Of a stretch of DNA of 64,000 nt, positions 26,903 through 35,471 are shown piece after piece. The stretch comes from Endozoicomonas arenosclerae (lineage in GTDB: Bacteria; Pseudomonadota; Gammaproteobacteria; Pseudomonadales; Endozoicomonadaceae), in NCBI RefSeq assembly GCF_001562015.1, contig NZ_LASA01000051.1, forward strand, positions 46,445-110,444, written 5' to 3'. Within the stretch, counting starts at the first letter, position 1. Each line of letters opens with the position of its first letter. The notes beneath the pieces are model-generated. The model was not told the origin of the DNA. It saw only the letters and a program-made list of their open reading frames with translations, and made no database searches. The position numbers and the translations under genes are program-made.

Positions 26903-27753
26903 AGCACCATCTCCTCTTCTGCCTTGGCTGACAGCTTTTTAAAATTCAGTCGGTTCAGGAAAAACAGTTTCCTGAAAAAAATAGATTTCTGCTCCTGGGC
27001 TTTCGGAATTTCGTCCGTCACTTCAGCCAGCTGACGAGTCAGTTGCCCCATCAGCTTGAACTTTTTGAATGCGCCCAGATTCCGGCTTAACAGTGCCAGT
27101 GGCATCGGCAAAAACAGATTAACCTCGAAGATTTTGAAATCCCCCCGGGCGATAGCTTCAATGCTGTCAGCCCGAATGCCATACCGCGCCATTCGGAACT
27201 GTCCTGCCTGGCTCAAATGCAGACCAAGGTTCTCAGTCTGCTCCTTACTCAGTTCAGAAGTTTTATCCAGATAAAAGGTTTCGCTGTTGTAAATGCCATT
27301 CACAGGATGCGAGTCGTTACTGGTGTTTAACACTTGTGTTACGGATAAGGTTTTGAAACTCTTCGTGGATTCAAGAGAACGAATAACAAACACTTCAAAT
27401 TCTCTTTTACCCTGCGCCCCCTCCTGAATCAGGTAAGGCACACTGTCTTGACTGCGACTCGCTCGTGCTGCCTCCAGCTGAATATCATTGTCAATTCGAA
27501 TGACTCCAGCCGAGTTCTGCCCCCACTCAGGTTTCAGAAAAACCGGATAGTGCTCTGGCTTTATGCCATCGGTATCGAGACTCTGTTTTAAGCGCCAGCG
27601 TCTTGGAAGACTCTGATCCATATCCAGCTTTGAATAGAGACCTTTTGATTCATTGAAGTACTTGGCATTGAGTTGAAAGAACAGCCAGGGCTTCACTCTC
27701 AGTCTCACCGCATGCCAGATAAACCCCAGGACCAGCAACGAACGAATAATCAT
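26899..27753 (-). CDS. Second ATP-grasp-type ligase
   Basis: A 284-residue diverged ATP-grasp protein. It opens with a hydrophobic segment (SLLVLGFIWHAV), then YPVFLKPEWGQNSAGVIRI (ATP-binding Lys), PYLIQEGAQGKREFEVFVI (lid and adenine-side segment) and FKIFEVNLFLPMPLALL (E-x-N metal ligands). The ATG at 27753 follows AGGAAG by 8 bases; the longer frame overlaps the DoxX gene. It resembles uncharacterised ATP-grasp proteins rather than a named enzyme. Its partner ligase overlaps its stop. Confidence 0.75.
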   Translation of the reverse strand: MIIRSLLVLGFIWHAVRLRVKPWLFFQLNAKYFNESKGLYSKLDMDQSLPRRWRLKQSLDTDGIKPEHYPVFLKPEWGQNSAGVIRIDNDIQLEAARASRSQDSVPYLIQEGAQGKREFEVFVIRSLESTKSFKTLSVTQVLNTSNDSHPVNGIYNSETFYLDKTSELSKEQTENLGLHLSQAGQFRMARYGIRADSIEAIARGDFKIFEVNLFLPMPLALLSRNLGAFKKFKLMGQLTRQLAEVTDEIPKAQEQKSIFFRKLFFLNRLNFKKLSAKAEEEMVL

Positions 27754-27787
27754 AATGACCACTTCCTGATGTAGTTGTCCTGAGGCG

Positions 27788-28306
27788 TTAAGCCGTGGCT
27801 CTCGCCAGCTTTTCTTCACGCAAAAGAGTGAAGTTTGCAAAAGCCATCATCAGACCCAGCACCAGAATCGAAGCCGCTGCGTAAAACAGTGAACCTCCAT
27901 CACTTTGTCCCTGATGCAGTACTTCGATACCCAATGGCGTGGCCAGGTGAAAGAAAACAGCGCCGACCATGATGCCTGACGCAGCCAGTCCCCCGAGGGT
28001 GTGAATCAAGCTCTGACTCACTTTACTTTCACCGGTACCCAGCTTGTTTTTAATGAACAAAATGATGGGGAAGAACAGCAACAGACTAACGGTCAGCTCA
28101 GCCATTCCTACAGCAATGGCTCCGTAACTGCTGAACCATTCACCGATGGATACGCCTATTACGCCCTGCATCCACTGACCAATGGTGCCAAAAATATGTT
28201 GGGTATCCGGATGCCCGGTAAATTTGTAAGGCAGAGAGAAGAGAAAAACCTTGGCAATCCAGAGAATCGTTAACCAGCTGAAGATTTGTATAATTCGCTT
28301 TTTCAT
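27788..28306 (-). CDS. DoxX-like membrane protein
   Basis: A 172-residue protein with four predicted membrane helices (IFSWLTILWIAKVFLFSLP; GMAELTVSLLLFFPIILF; LGGLAASGIMVGAVFFHLA; LFYAAASILVLGLMMAFA). KFTGHPDTQHIFGTIGQWM and the FFHLATPLG segment recall the DoxX/DoxD-like superfamily. The ATG at 28306 is used; a TTG six codons upstream has no better ribosome site. It is the first gene of the five-gene operon that includes two ATP-grasp ligases. Role unknown. Confidence 0.7.
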   Translation of the reverse strand: MKKRIIQIFSWLTILWIAKVFLFSLPYKFTGHPDTQHIFGTIGQWMQGVIGVSIGEWFSSYGAIAVGMAELTVSLLLFFPIILFIKNKLGTGESKVSQSLIHTLGGLAASGIMVGAVFFHLATPLGIEVLHQGQSDGGSLFYAAASILVLGLMMAFANFTLLREEKLARATA

Positions 28307-28483
28307 GAGACCGATCCATTTCAAAAAGACAAAAGAGTCCTGTGGTCAGTCACAAAGGAAGCTGACCTTGTTCTACCAGCTCAGGGCTGTATTGGGGTAA
28401 GTGAGCAAAGTGTCAGCTGACTGTTTTTATATCCTTGTTGACGCCTTTGCTCAGGGCTTGATAAAGGACAAGGCTTTCAGAGA

Positions 28484-28954
28484 TTAATTAATCACTTTGG
28501 GCCAGTTCTGATCACCTTTCTCTATGAGATTGGTTTTGTCTTTAAGCCACTTGTTTTGAATGGATTCGTTGTAATTCAGGTAAAGCTTGCCATCTTCAAT
28601 GGTCCATTGATGTGGATCTGCGCTGGCAGTATCACCCTGGGCAACGGCCCATGCGCAATAACCACCGTATTGAGGGGCATACTTTTCAGGGTTATCCAGA
28701 AACAGTTTTTTATGCTCGGCACTTTTGAAGTACCAGGTAGCGTCTTTGTATTCGGTAGTGAATTTGTCAGACCCTTTTACTGGTTTACCCTCTGTGAAGT
28801 AAGCCACCGGATCATAGCCACTGACGGCTTTATCGCTGAAGAAGCTGGTATAAACATCATCTTCAGCCATTGCCTGAAATGAGAAGAGAAGAGTCAGTGC
28901 CATTATCAGCCTGGCCCATACCGCAGTGATTGTTGATTTTCTTGGCGTGGTCAT
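28484..28954 (-). CDS. Exported YHS-domain protein
   Basis: A 156-residue protein with a signal peptide (WARLIMALTLLFSFQAMA) and a YHS-type domain: AVSGYDPVAYFTEGKPVKG, WYFKSAEHKKLFLDNPEKY, APQYGGYCAWAVAQG. These small domains are thought to bind metal or act near metal and redox proteins. The ATG at 28954 follows AGAGGGG by 7 bases, which rules out the longer starts. It stands alone between the ATP-grasp operon and a CBS-domain gene. Confidence 0.88.
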   Translation of the reverse strand: MTTPRKSTITAVWARLIMALTLLFSFQAMAEDDVYTSFFSDKAVSGYDPVAYFTEGKPVKGSDKFTTEYKDATWYFKSAEHKKLFLDNPEKYAPQYGGYCAWAVAQGDTASADPHQWTIEDGKLYLNYNESIQNKWLKDKTNLIEKGDQNWPKVIN

Positions 28955-29119
28955 TTTTTGCCCCTCTGACATTCGAAAATGATTGTCCTTTGAATGGATA
29001 TACGACAAGGAAAATTAAATGGTTTCAGAGAGGAGTAATAAAAATTAAATACAGGCGGACTGTCACTTAGTTTACATATCAGGATAAATGAGCGGCAATG
29101 GGTTGAATTGAGTGCAATG

Positions 29120-29139
29120 GCAGGCTTCAGGAAGCCTGC
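29120..29139 (-). terminator. Hairpin at the end of the DUF21/CBS gene
   Basis: GCAGGCTTC at 29120-29128 and GAAGCCTGC at 29131-29139 are exact complements that span the stop codon. No U-tract follows. Confidence 0.4.
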
Positions 29140-30071
29140 AAGATAGCCTGATAGACCTGCTTGGCTGTCACCATTCGAGTCTGTTCCGGGTTCTGGCCAG
29201 CCAGAAGTGCCACTGAAGCACGTGCTTTACCAAAAGCTTTAACCGCATCAAGAAGAGTATTACCCTCATCAAGAAAGATAACCTGACGAGCCAGATCTCC
29301 CACAGTCTTGTGAGAGTGTCCATTCACCAGACAACTGGTGATATGGCGGTACAAGACTATACCCACCACCTTTTCATCTTGCACCACCAGATAACGCTTG
29401 TAACTGTGTCTGCAGATAAATTCCTGAACGTCATCCACTTTTGAATCAGAAGACAACCAGACCATGGGGCCATCTTCCGTCGTCAGTGCCGCCAGGGTTT
29501 TCTGATTCATTTTCAGAGCCAGTTCAGCCATCTTACGCTCTTCTCGTTCAATCACCCCGGATTTGTTGAAGTGACGGATGATACCTTTCAGCTCGTCACG
29601 ACTGGGCTCCTGAGCTTTCTCAATCCTGAATATTCTGGCCCAGATCAGAGTCATCTTAAGCAAGGGTCTTAATACAAAGCAGATAATTCGAACGAAACGG
29701 GCTGAATGATTGAGCACTGCCTCAGCCATCTGGACCGCAAAAAGCTTGGGGAGAATTTTGGCAAACACCAGCATGCAGTAGGTCAAAAGAGCTGTAAACA
29801 CCGCCAGACCCGTATCATTGAAATGTCTGGCTGCAATAGCGCCGATCAAAGAACTGCCGGCGATACTGATCAGGGTGATCAACATCACCATGGAGGAAAG
29901 ATGAGCCTCCTTGTTCTTGATGACATACTTAATGTCTGCCCGGTTGACAGGCTTGTTTCTAAGAATGGTGGCCAGCCTGAGATCATCGACATAAATAATG
30001 GCAGATTCAATAATCGAGAGAATAGCTGTAACAACAACAATCAGGCAGGCAACAGCAACAACCAGAAGCAT
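29127..30071 (-). CDS. DUF21/CNNM and CBS-domain membrane protein
   Basis: A 314-residue protein of the hemolysin-C/CNNM type. Residues 1-140 hold three to four membrane helices of the DUF21 domain (AILSIIESAIIYVDDLRLATIL; FAKILPKLFAVQMAE). Then come SRDELKGIIRHFNKSGVI and a CBS pair with YKRYLVVQDEKVVGIVLYRHI. The usual C-terminal CorC/HlyC domain is absent, so it is a short form. Family members are linked to Mg or Co export. A strong GGAGGAG precedes the ATG. Confidence 0.85.
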   Translation of the reverse strand: MLLVVAVACLIVVVTAILSIIESAIIYVDDLRLATILRNKPVNRADIKYVIKNKEAHLSSMVMLITLISIAGSSLIGAIAARHFNDTGLAVFTALLTYCMLVFAKILPKLFAVQMAEAVLNHSARFVRIICFVLRPLLKMTLIWARIFRIEKAQEPSRDELKGIIRHFNKSGVIEREERKMAELALKMNQKTLAALTTEDGPMVWLSSDSKVDDVQEFICRHSYKRYLVVQDEKVVGIVLYRHITSCLVNGHSHKTVGDLARQVIFLDEGNTLLDAVKAFGKARASVALLAGQNPEQTRMVTAKQVYQAILQAS

Positions 30072-30171
30072 CCTTGCTCCTCCATTTTTTCATTCGTGGG
30101 AATAATCCTTTATCGGTCACCTCATTAATAAGTTTATATGAAGATTTGATGACGAGAGACTGATTTCGCTG

Positions 30172-30657
30172 CTAGTAAAAGCCTTTTTTAACGAAGGCTA
30201 CGTTCGAAATATACTTTTTCTTTTGCTCTGCACGTGACAAGGTCACTGTACCTATAAAGTGATCATTGTCGGGAGAAAAAGCCAACTCAATACGACCTGT
30301 TATCCCTTCAGGAATAGACTGACTACCCTGCCATTGATAGGTAAGGTAGCCATACTCTCCGCTTTTCTTGCAATTAGACAATTGTTTTTCCTGATCAAAC
30401 TCAGGCTTAATCAGCACCAGATAAGTTTCGTTATTGATTTTATCGGTGATGGTCAGCATCGCAATGGTCGAGTCATCCTTATCGGTAATATCTAGAGAAA
30501 GATCCAGATAATCAGTCACTGCATTATCAAAACGACCTTCTTTATTCAAAGTACACTCAAAAGCTGCAAAACTGTTAGAGCTCAACATCAGAAAAACTAA
30601 AGCAAAAATCTTTGAAAAAAGGCGGGCAAAGGATAGAGAAAAAAGTCCCTTTCTCAT
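30172..30657 (-). CDS. Secreted hypothetical protein
   Basis: A 161-residue protein with a clear signal peptide (FALVFLMLSSNSFAA) and a beta-rich body with two cysteines (FECTLNKEG and LSNCKKSG). No family recognised. GGAG precedes the ATG at 30657 by 6 bases; two other start codons lie just upstream. It lies alone between the CBS gene and the B12 locus. Confidence 0.7.
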   Translation of the reverse strand: MRKGLFSLSFARLFSKIFALVFLMLSSNSFAAFECTLNKEGRFDNAVTDYLDLSLDITDKDDSTIAMLTITDKINNETYLVLIKPEFDQEKQLSNCKKSGEYGYLTYQWQGSQSIPEGITGRIELAFSPDNDHFIGTVTLSRAEQKKKYISNVAFVKKGFY

Positions 30658-30813
30658 CATGGTCTCCATTTTTTATTATTTTTTTAGAACCACTTTCCTA
30701 TCCTAAAGCGAAATTTCCTACTTACACAACCTTTTTCGCAGGCAGACTGTTTTTAAAAATCTTCCATCACTCCCCTTTTAGCACTGCATAGTGACGAAAG
30801 ATTTTTCGACCGC

Positions 30814-31383
30814 TCAAGACTGTCGTCTTAATTTCGAGGCAGGTTTAGACTTATAACTCTTGCTGACGTACTCCGGCTCCTTGATCCCCAGTCGTCCATT
30901 TATGACCACTGTTAACCTGAAAAACAGATTACAAAGCATGTTGGCAAAACGATGTAAAACATCAGGGACTTCTATTCCCTGAGCATCAACCAACACCATT
31001 GCCCGGATGGCTTTTTTACTGAGTGAACGGCAAGTATGAAGCAACTGAACCGGACGAGGACCTCGCGGCAGCACAAACCCTTTAATGCGTCCGGCAATCT
31101 CTTCCTGATAGCGATCAAAATGGCCTGCCAGCCACTCAATCTGTTCTTCAAAAATGGCCTGCTTGCCCCGAATAGATGCATTCAGATGAAAAATCTTGGG
31201 CTGAAGCTCACAGAGAAAATCGTAGATATCCTGAAATCGATCATCCCCTTCAAGCTCATAAATTGCACCACCCAGTGTCGTACAAAGTTCATCAGTAATA
31301 ATCTCGTGATCACACAGGGGAGAATGTTCATAGATAAAGGGATAGCAAAGCTCCCGGATGTCTTTGGATTTCTTGAGTGTCAT
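30814..31383 (-). CDS. Diverged PduO-type adenosyltransferase-like protein
   Basis: A 189-residue protein that aligns by eye with PduO-type cob(I)alamin adenosyltransferases from TDELCTTLGGAIYEL (canonical VDELN-x3-G) through FVLPRGPRPVQLLHTCRSLSKKAIRAMVL to the final helix LHRFANMLCNLFFRL. The N-terminal nucleotide loop TGDKGTT of the canonical paralog is missing, and the RRAER block is changed to KKAIR. It may be a non-catalytic corrinoid or adenosylcobalamin binder. The ATG at 31383 has AAGGTGG 5 bases ahead, and a minus-strand terminator hairpin ends only a few bases upstream. Confidence 0.7.
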   Translation of the reverse strand: MTLKKSKDIRELCYPFIYEHSPLCDHEIITDELCTTLGGAIYELEGDDRFQDIYDFLCELQPKIFHLNASIRGKQAIFEEQIEWLAGHFDRYQEEIAGRIKGFVLPRGPRPVQLLHTCRSLSKKAIRAMVLVDAQGIEVPDVLHRFANMLCNLFFRLTVVINGRLGIKEPEYVSKSYKSKPASKLRRQS

Positions 31384-31398
31384 ACTAACCACCTTATT

Positions 31399-31430
31399 AA
31401 AAAGGCTCTCACTCCAAAGGAGAGAGAGCC
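31399..31430 (-). terminator. Intrinsic terminator between btuB and the adenosyltransferase-like gene
   Basis: On the minus strand GGCTCTC-T-CTCC pairs with GGAG-T-GAGAGCC (one T-T mismatch) around a 3-base loop, followed by TTTTTAAT. This is a normal intrinsic terminator. It ends about 16 bases before the next start and next to that gene's ribosome site, so the gene would be reached only by read-through. Confidence 0.75.
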
Positions 31431-31464
31431 TGAGAACACACTACAAACATTAAGAGCTGAGAAT

Positions 31465-33318
31465 TTACAGTTCAGGAGTCCAGGTCACGGTTACAAAAGC
31501 GCCCAACGGCTCACCTCGATAACCATTCACGGACTGATAATCTTTTTCCAGTAAATTCACAACTTTCAGGCCGGTCTTCAGCTCTGGAGTAAATTGATAA
31601 CTCAAGCGTAAATCAACGGTTCCAAAACCTGATACCTCTGTATCGTTAGATGCATCAGCATAGGACTTACCTTGAGCTCGGAAGGTAGCACCCAGACCAA
31701 TTTTACCGAACTTCTTATCAAAATCCGTTGTGAAGAGCTGTTTGGCTCGATAGATCAGAACCTTACCCTTATTCACACCTGAACGATTTTCAGGATCAAG
31801 CAAAGACAAGCTGGAATTGATATCCCAGCCAATGGCTTGTGTCTGCAGAGTAAACTCAACACCACGAATTCTGGCATCTTCAATATTTACAGGCATGCTT
31901 ACTTTACTATCGTAAGCAATCATATCGTCCATTGTGTTTTGATAAATTGTGGCGGACCAATCGACAATATCGACTGAACCCTTTAAGCCCGCTTCAATAT
32001 TCTCGGACGTCTCAGGCTTAAGGTTTGGATTGCTACTACCTGGATAATAGAGATCCCCCAGTGTAGGTGCTCTGAAAGCAGTACCGTAGGAAGTTATAAA
32101 ACGCAGATTATCAGTCAGATCCATACCAAAAGAGGCACTGCCTGTCGTTTTATATCCATATGCTTCGTTTTTGTCTTTTCTCAATGACAATTGAAGATCT
32201 TTTCCATCAAAAGAGGAAGAGTTTTGAACAAACACCCCAGCGTTATATCTAGAGTCCTCATTGTACTCTCTGTTGCCATCATAGGTTTCGTTGGAGTAAT
32301 CAATACCCGCTGTTAGCAACTGAGACTCATGCCATGCGATATCATTCTTCCAGCTGCTGGAATAGCGTTTGGTTTCGCTCCAGTAGCTATCCGTTGTCTC
32401 ACCTGTTGACTGATTTTCGCTCTTTCCCTGAGTAAGCTCTTCTGCATAACCCACTTCAAGACGCGAGCTCCAGATATCATTGACAGCCAGATCTGCGAAC
32501 GTACTGACATTGGTAATACGGAACAGATTAAAAGGCTGCGTAGCATCGGATGGGAATGAAGGGCTGTTGTCGTATTCGGACTTACCCTCAGAGTGAGAAA
32601 AAGCCAACCCTATTTCGAGGTCATCAGAGAACCGATTAGAAAGGCTGCCAAAAACTGACTTATTTCTATAGGCGTCATTATCATCACCATTTTCCTTTGG
32701 AATAGTGAAGTTATAACCACCCGTCTCATAAACGTTAGCACCGAGGTTGTAACGCAAACCATCTGACCGTCCGTTAAGAGTAAGCCCATACTCGCCTGTA
32801 TTTCGACTACCACCACCTACTTTTACTTTCAGGTGTGGCTTCCCTTCACCTCTACGCGAGAAAATCTGAATAACACCACCAACAGCATCGGCACCATATA
32901 AGCTGGAACGTGGGCCTCGAACAATCTCAATACGCTCAATATCTTCCGGGTCCAGATACTGGAGCGGAGGAACACCTGAGCTGGCAGAGTTTATCTTCAT
33001 ACCATCCAGCAAGACTAAGGTCTGAGCTGTTTTCGTACCTCTGAGATAGATACCCGGAAGACTTCCTGCACCACCACTGGCTGCAACCTGCATACCTGGA
33101 GTCTTACTCAGAAGCTCAGTCACACTCGTAGCCTGACTGCGCTCAATATCTTCACGGGTAATCACAGTAACTGCAGCCAGGGCTTCATCAACGGACTGCG
33201 CTGTTCTGGAAGCCGTGACAACCACTTTGTCCAGCTTGGTGACTTCTTCACTGGCCTGAAGTGTTCCAGCCAGACCTGCTGTTGCCAAGGCAACAGCAAC
33301 GCGTAGTGTACGAGACAT
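31465..33318 (-). CDS. btuB: TonB-dependent vitamin B12 receptor BtuB
   Basis: A 617-residue outer-membrane beta-barrel that imports cobalamin using TonB energy. Signal peptide VAVALATAGLAGTLQAS, then the TonB-box region EVTKLDKVVVTASR, the plug domain (VTELLSKTPGMQVAASGGAG, DIERIEIVRGPRSSLYGADA) and a barrel ending TVTWTPEL with a terminal aromatic-type strand. The ATG at 33318 follows AGGAA by 7 bases. btuF ends 5 bases upstream, and a B12 riboswitch leads the unit, which fixes the substrate as a corrinoid with fair confidence. Confidence 0.95.
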   Translation of the reverse strand: MSRTLRVAVALATAGLAGTLQASEEVTKLDKVVVTASRTAQSVDEALAAVTVITREDIERSQATSVTELLSKTPGMQVAASGGAGSLPGIYLRGTKTAQTLVLLDGMKINSASSGVPPLQYLDPEDIERIEIVRGPRSSLYGADAVGGVIQIFSRRGEGKPHLKVKVGGGSRNTGEYGLTLNGRSDGLRYNLGANVYETGGYNFTIPKENGDDNDAYRNKSVFGSLSNRFSDDLEIGLAFSHSEGKSEYDNSPSFPSDATQPFNLFRITNVSTFADLAVNDIWSSRLEVGYAEELTQGKSENQSTGETTDSYWSETKRYSSSWKNDIAWHESQLLTAGIDYSNETYDGNREYNEDSRYNAGVFVQNSSSFDGKDLQLSLRKDKNEAYGYKTTGSASFGMDLTDNLRFITSYGTAFRAPTLGDLYYPGSSNPNLKPETSENIEAGLKGSVDIVDWSATIYQNTMDDMIAYDSKVSMPVNIEDARIRGVEFTLQTQAIGWDINSSLSLLDPENRSGVNKGKVLIYRAKQLFTTDFDKKFGKIGLGATFRAQGKSYADASNDTEVSGFGTVDLRLSYQFTPELKTGLKVVNLLEKDYQSVNGYRGEPLGAFVTVTWTPEL

Positions 33319-33322
33319 GGGA

Positions 33323-34378
33323 TTATTCCTTATGTGTGATATCCGGAGCATTTTTTGCACTTTTGGCATTCGAAGCCTTGGCTAAGCTTTCTTTTCTGAC
33401 GCTCTCAAGTTGTTGGCAAAGGGTTTCAGCGGCATCCAGAGCTCGGGGGGTCGGCCTCGATATCTGGTTACCGGAGACGGTAAAAAGATGGTGGTTCTTG
33501 ACTGCCTGAAGATTGCTCCATTTGGCCCAGCGCTCTTCGATGGTTTTGCCGTCTTTGAGATTATTGGAACTGACAATGACCTGGGGATTTCTGCCCAGCA
33601 GAGACTCCATGCTGACTTTAGGCACCCGTATTGTGGAATCAGCATAAATATTCTGACCACCACACAACTCGATCACCTGTCCTATAATCTGGTTTCTGCT
33701 GATACTCATCAGCGGCTTGTTCCAGATTTCATAAAAGACAGTGACTGGCTTTTTCGCATGGTATTGCTTTTTTAGGGTCTCATAGCGAGCCAGCATTTCT
33801 TCAGCCTGCTGATTGGCGTGAGAAGCTGTGCCGAACAGCTTGCCAAGACGCCTGATTGCAGATGCGATATCAGGAAAGGTCAAAGGGTCAATATAGAACA
33901 GCTTGATACCCAACGACTCCAGTCGTGAAGTCACTTTAGGGCTGTTCCCTCCCCCCCATGCCACGATCATATCGGGCTTCATCGCTGCAATAGCTTCAAC
34001 ACTGATATTGGGAAAGCCACCTATTCGGGGAACACTGGAAACAGCAGGCGGGTAATCGCTGTGTTCATCAACAGCAATAACATGCTTACCAGCACCTGCA
34101 GCATAGACAAGCTCAGTAGCCCCTGGGGCAAGACTGATAATTTTTTTGACAGGCTCAGAAACACAAACATCTCTGCTGCGATCGTCTTTGACACAGATTT
34201 CTGATGCCTGAAGAAAAGAGGCATGAGCAAACAATAGAAAAACAACTACCCATAAAACAGGCAGAAAATAACGCAGTAGTTTTCCTTCAGATTCGAGCTT
34301 TTTCAGGCAACAGAGAAAACTCCTCACCTTTGGTGAAGACACGCCATGCGCTTGAATTGTTTGCTGTAGATGCCTCAT
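33323..34378 (-). CDS. btuF: Cobalamin-binding periplasmic protein BtuF
   Basis: A 351-residue substrate-binding protein of the BtuF/FecB type. Hydrophobic signal LPVLWVVVFLLFAHASFLQAS is followed by KKIISLAPGATELVYAAGAG, then PRIGGFPNISVEAIAAMKPDMIVAW, typical of B12-binding proteins. It hands cobalamin to a BtuCD transporter, though no btuC or btuD lies here. The ATG at 34378 follows AGGGA; a GTG further upstream is possible, and the region before the signal is long in either case, so the start is uncertain. A cobalamin riboswitch lies about 195 bases upstream. Confidence 0.9.
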   Translation of the reverse strand: MRHLQQTIQAHGVSSPKVRSFLCCLKKLESEGKLLRYFLPVLWVVVFLLFAHASFLQASEICVKDDRSRDVCVSEPVKKIISLAPGATELVYAAGAGKHVIAVDEHSDYPPAVSSVPRIGGFPNISVEAIAAMKPDMIVAWGGGNSPKVTSRLESLGIKLFYIDPLTFPDIASAIRRLGKLFGTASHANQQAEEMLARYETLKKQYHAKKPVTVFYEIWNKPLMSISRNQIIGQVIELCGGQNIYADSTIRVPKVSMESLLGRNPQVIVSSNNLKDGKTIEERWAKWSNLQAVKNHHLFTVSGNQISRPTPRALDAAETLCQQLESVRKESLAKASNAKSAKNAPDITHKE

Positions 34379-34533
34379 GAAATCCCTGAGATCTGTTTTC
34401 TCAAGGCGGCAGACGGCAGACCGGAGACCATGCTCCAGCCGATGGATAGCTTGATGTCTTCTCACTTTAAGAAGCCATCTGTATCCAGGGAAGATATGAA
34501 TTTTCCCAACCGCCAGGTGACCCGCCTGGTTTC

Positions 34534-34555
34534 GGAGTCTGCTTTGTCAGACTCC
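34534..34555 (-). promoter_or_regulatory. Expression-platform hairpin of the B12 leader
   Basis: GGAGTCTG at 34534-34541 pairs exactly with CAGACTCC at 34548-34555, just 3' of the B12 box on the minus strand. A second stem CCAGG-CCTGG lies a few bases further at 34514-34530. No U-run follows, so control may be at translation or by Rho. Inferred. Confidence 0.45.
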
Positions 34556-34571
34556 CTGGTTGCTTTACTTA

Positions 34572-34776
34572 AGGCAGGTCTCCTGGCTCCGGGATCTACA
34601 CGCTTTTCCACCTTCCCGGATTATGGGAGTGTTAACTCCTGATCCAGTGGTACCGGGCGTCTGGGGTGCAGACGCCTCGAAAAAGCATTACTCCGTCACA
34701 GTTGCGGGCACAGCCGGGTTTAAAACCCTGTTCCCTATCGCTTGCACATTAAAAGTAGTGACTGTTGCAAGCGATC
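34572..34776 (-). ncRNA. Cobalamin riboswitch
   Basis: On the minus strand the order is a helix (34737-34746 with 34766-34775), AGGGAAC, the conserved GCTGTGCCCGCAACTGTGA core, GGTACCACTGG, and the B12 box AGCCAGGAGACCTGCC at 34573-34588. These are the hallmarks of the adenosylcobalamin-sensing aptamer. It stands between the adenosyltransferase gene and btuF, so it should repress btuF-btuB when adenosylcobalamin is plentiful. Open reading frames over it are spurious. Confidence 0.95.
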
Positions 34777-34877
34777 CACAACCTCTGACTATTGTCAGTA
34801 AACTGTGGAACCTTCGTAAAGGTCGGGCATGTTACCCGAACTCTCGTATTAATTCATCCCTGTTACGAAAAACGAAA

Positions 34878-35471
34878 TTACTCGTCCAGCTTTGTTTTGG
34901 GAGAAGCCTGCCATAGTACTTCACCCTCATTTTGTCTGGCGCAGTGTCTGGACAATACATACATCACATCAGAAAGCCTGTTCAAAAAAGTCATCAATGG
35001 TGCATTGATCTCGACACCTGTCTCGCGTAATCGAATTACAGCTCTTTCTGCCCGGCGAGAAACTGTTCTGACCATATGGCAATGACAGGCTGTGGTTCCT
35101 CCTCCCGGGAGAGTGAAGTTTTTTAAAGGAGGAAGATCTTCATTCAACTCATCTATCAGTTGCTCTAAAACCGTCGTATGCTCTTTCTGTATGAGCTGAT
35201 ACCCAGGCATTGCCAGTTCACCGCCCACATCGAAAAGCCTGTGCTGGATGTCACTGACCCGACGCAACTGATCTTCTGTCAAATCATCAGAGTGATTCAA
35301 CACATTCAGCAGCATGCCCATCCAGGTATTGAGCTCATCCACGGAACCAATGGCTTCAATCCGCTCGTCGCATTTAGACAACACTTCACCACTGCCAATG
35401 CGAGTGGTTCCCTTGTCGCCGGTGCGGGTATAAATTTTGGTCAGGCGATAGCCTTTGCGTTCTTCTGTCAT
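34878..35471 (-). CDS. Cob(I)alamin adenosyltransferase, PduO type
   Basis: A 197-residue enzyme that makes adenosylcobalamin from cob(I)alamin and ATP. It has the nucleotide loop [13 protein letters not shown], then [31 protein letters not shown] and [12 protein letters not shown], and ends with the helix [18 protein letters not shown]. Length is normal. The start overlaps the cobQ stop by 4 bases (ATGA on the minus strand). Gene naming in this family varies (cobO, pduO, yvqK), so no symbol is given. Confidence 0.93.
   Translation of the reverse strand: MTEERKGYRLTKIYTRTGDKGTTRIGSGEVLSKCDERIEAIGSVDELNTWMGMLLNVLNHSDDLTEDQLRRVSDIQHRLFDVGGELAMPGYQLIQKEHTTVLEQLIDELNEDLPPLKNFTLPGGGTTACHCHMVRTVSRRAERAVIRLRETGVEINAPLMTFLNRLSDVMYVLSRHCARQNEGEVLWQASPKTKLDE

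Noticed and set aside
34370..35085. Three overlapping plus-strand frames in the btuF leader region
   Set aside because: They lie across the riboswitch on the opposite strand and show no ribosome site or protein family.
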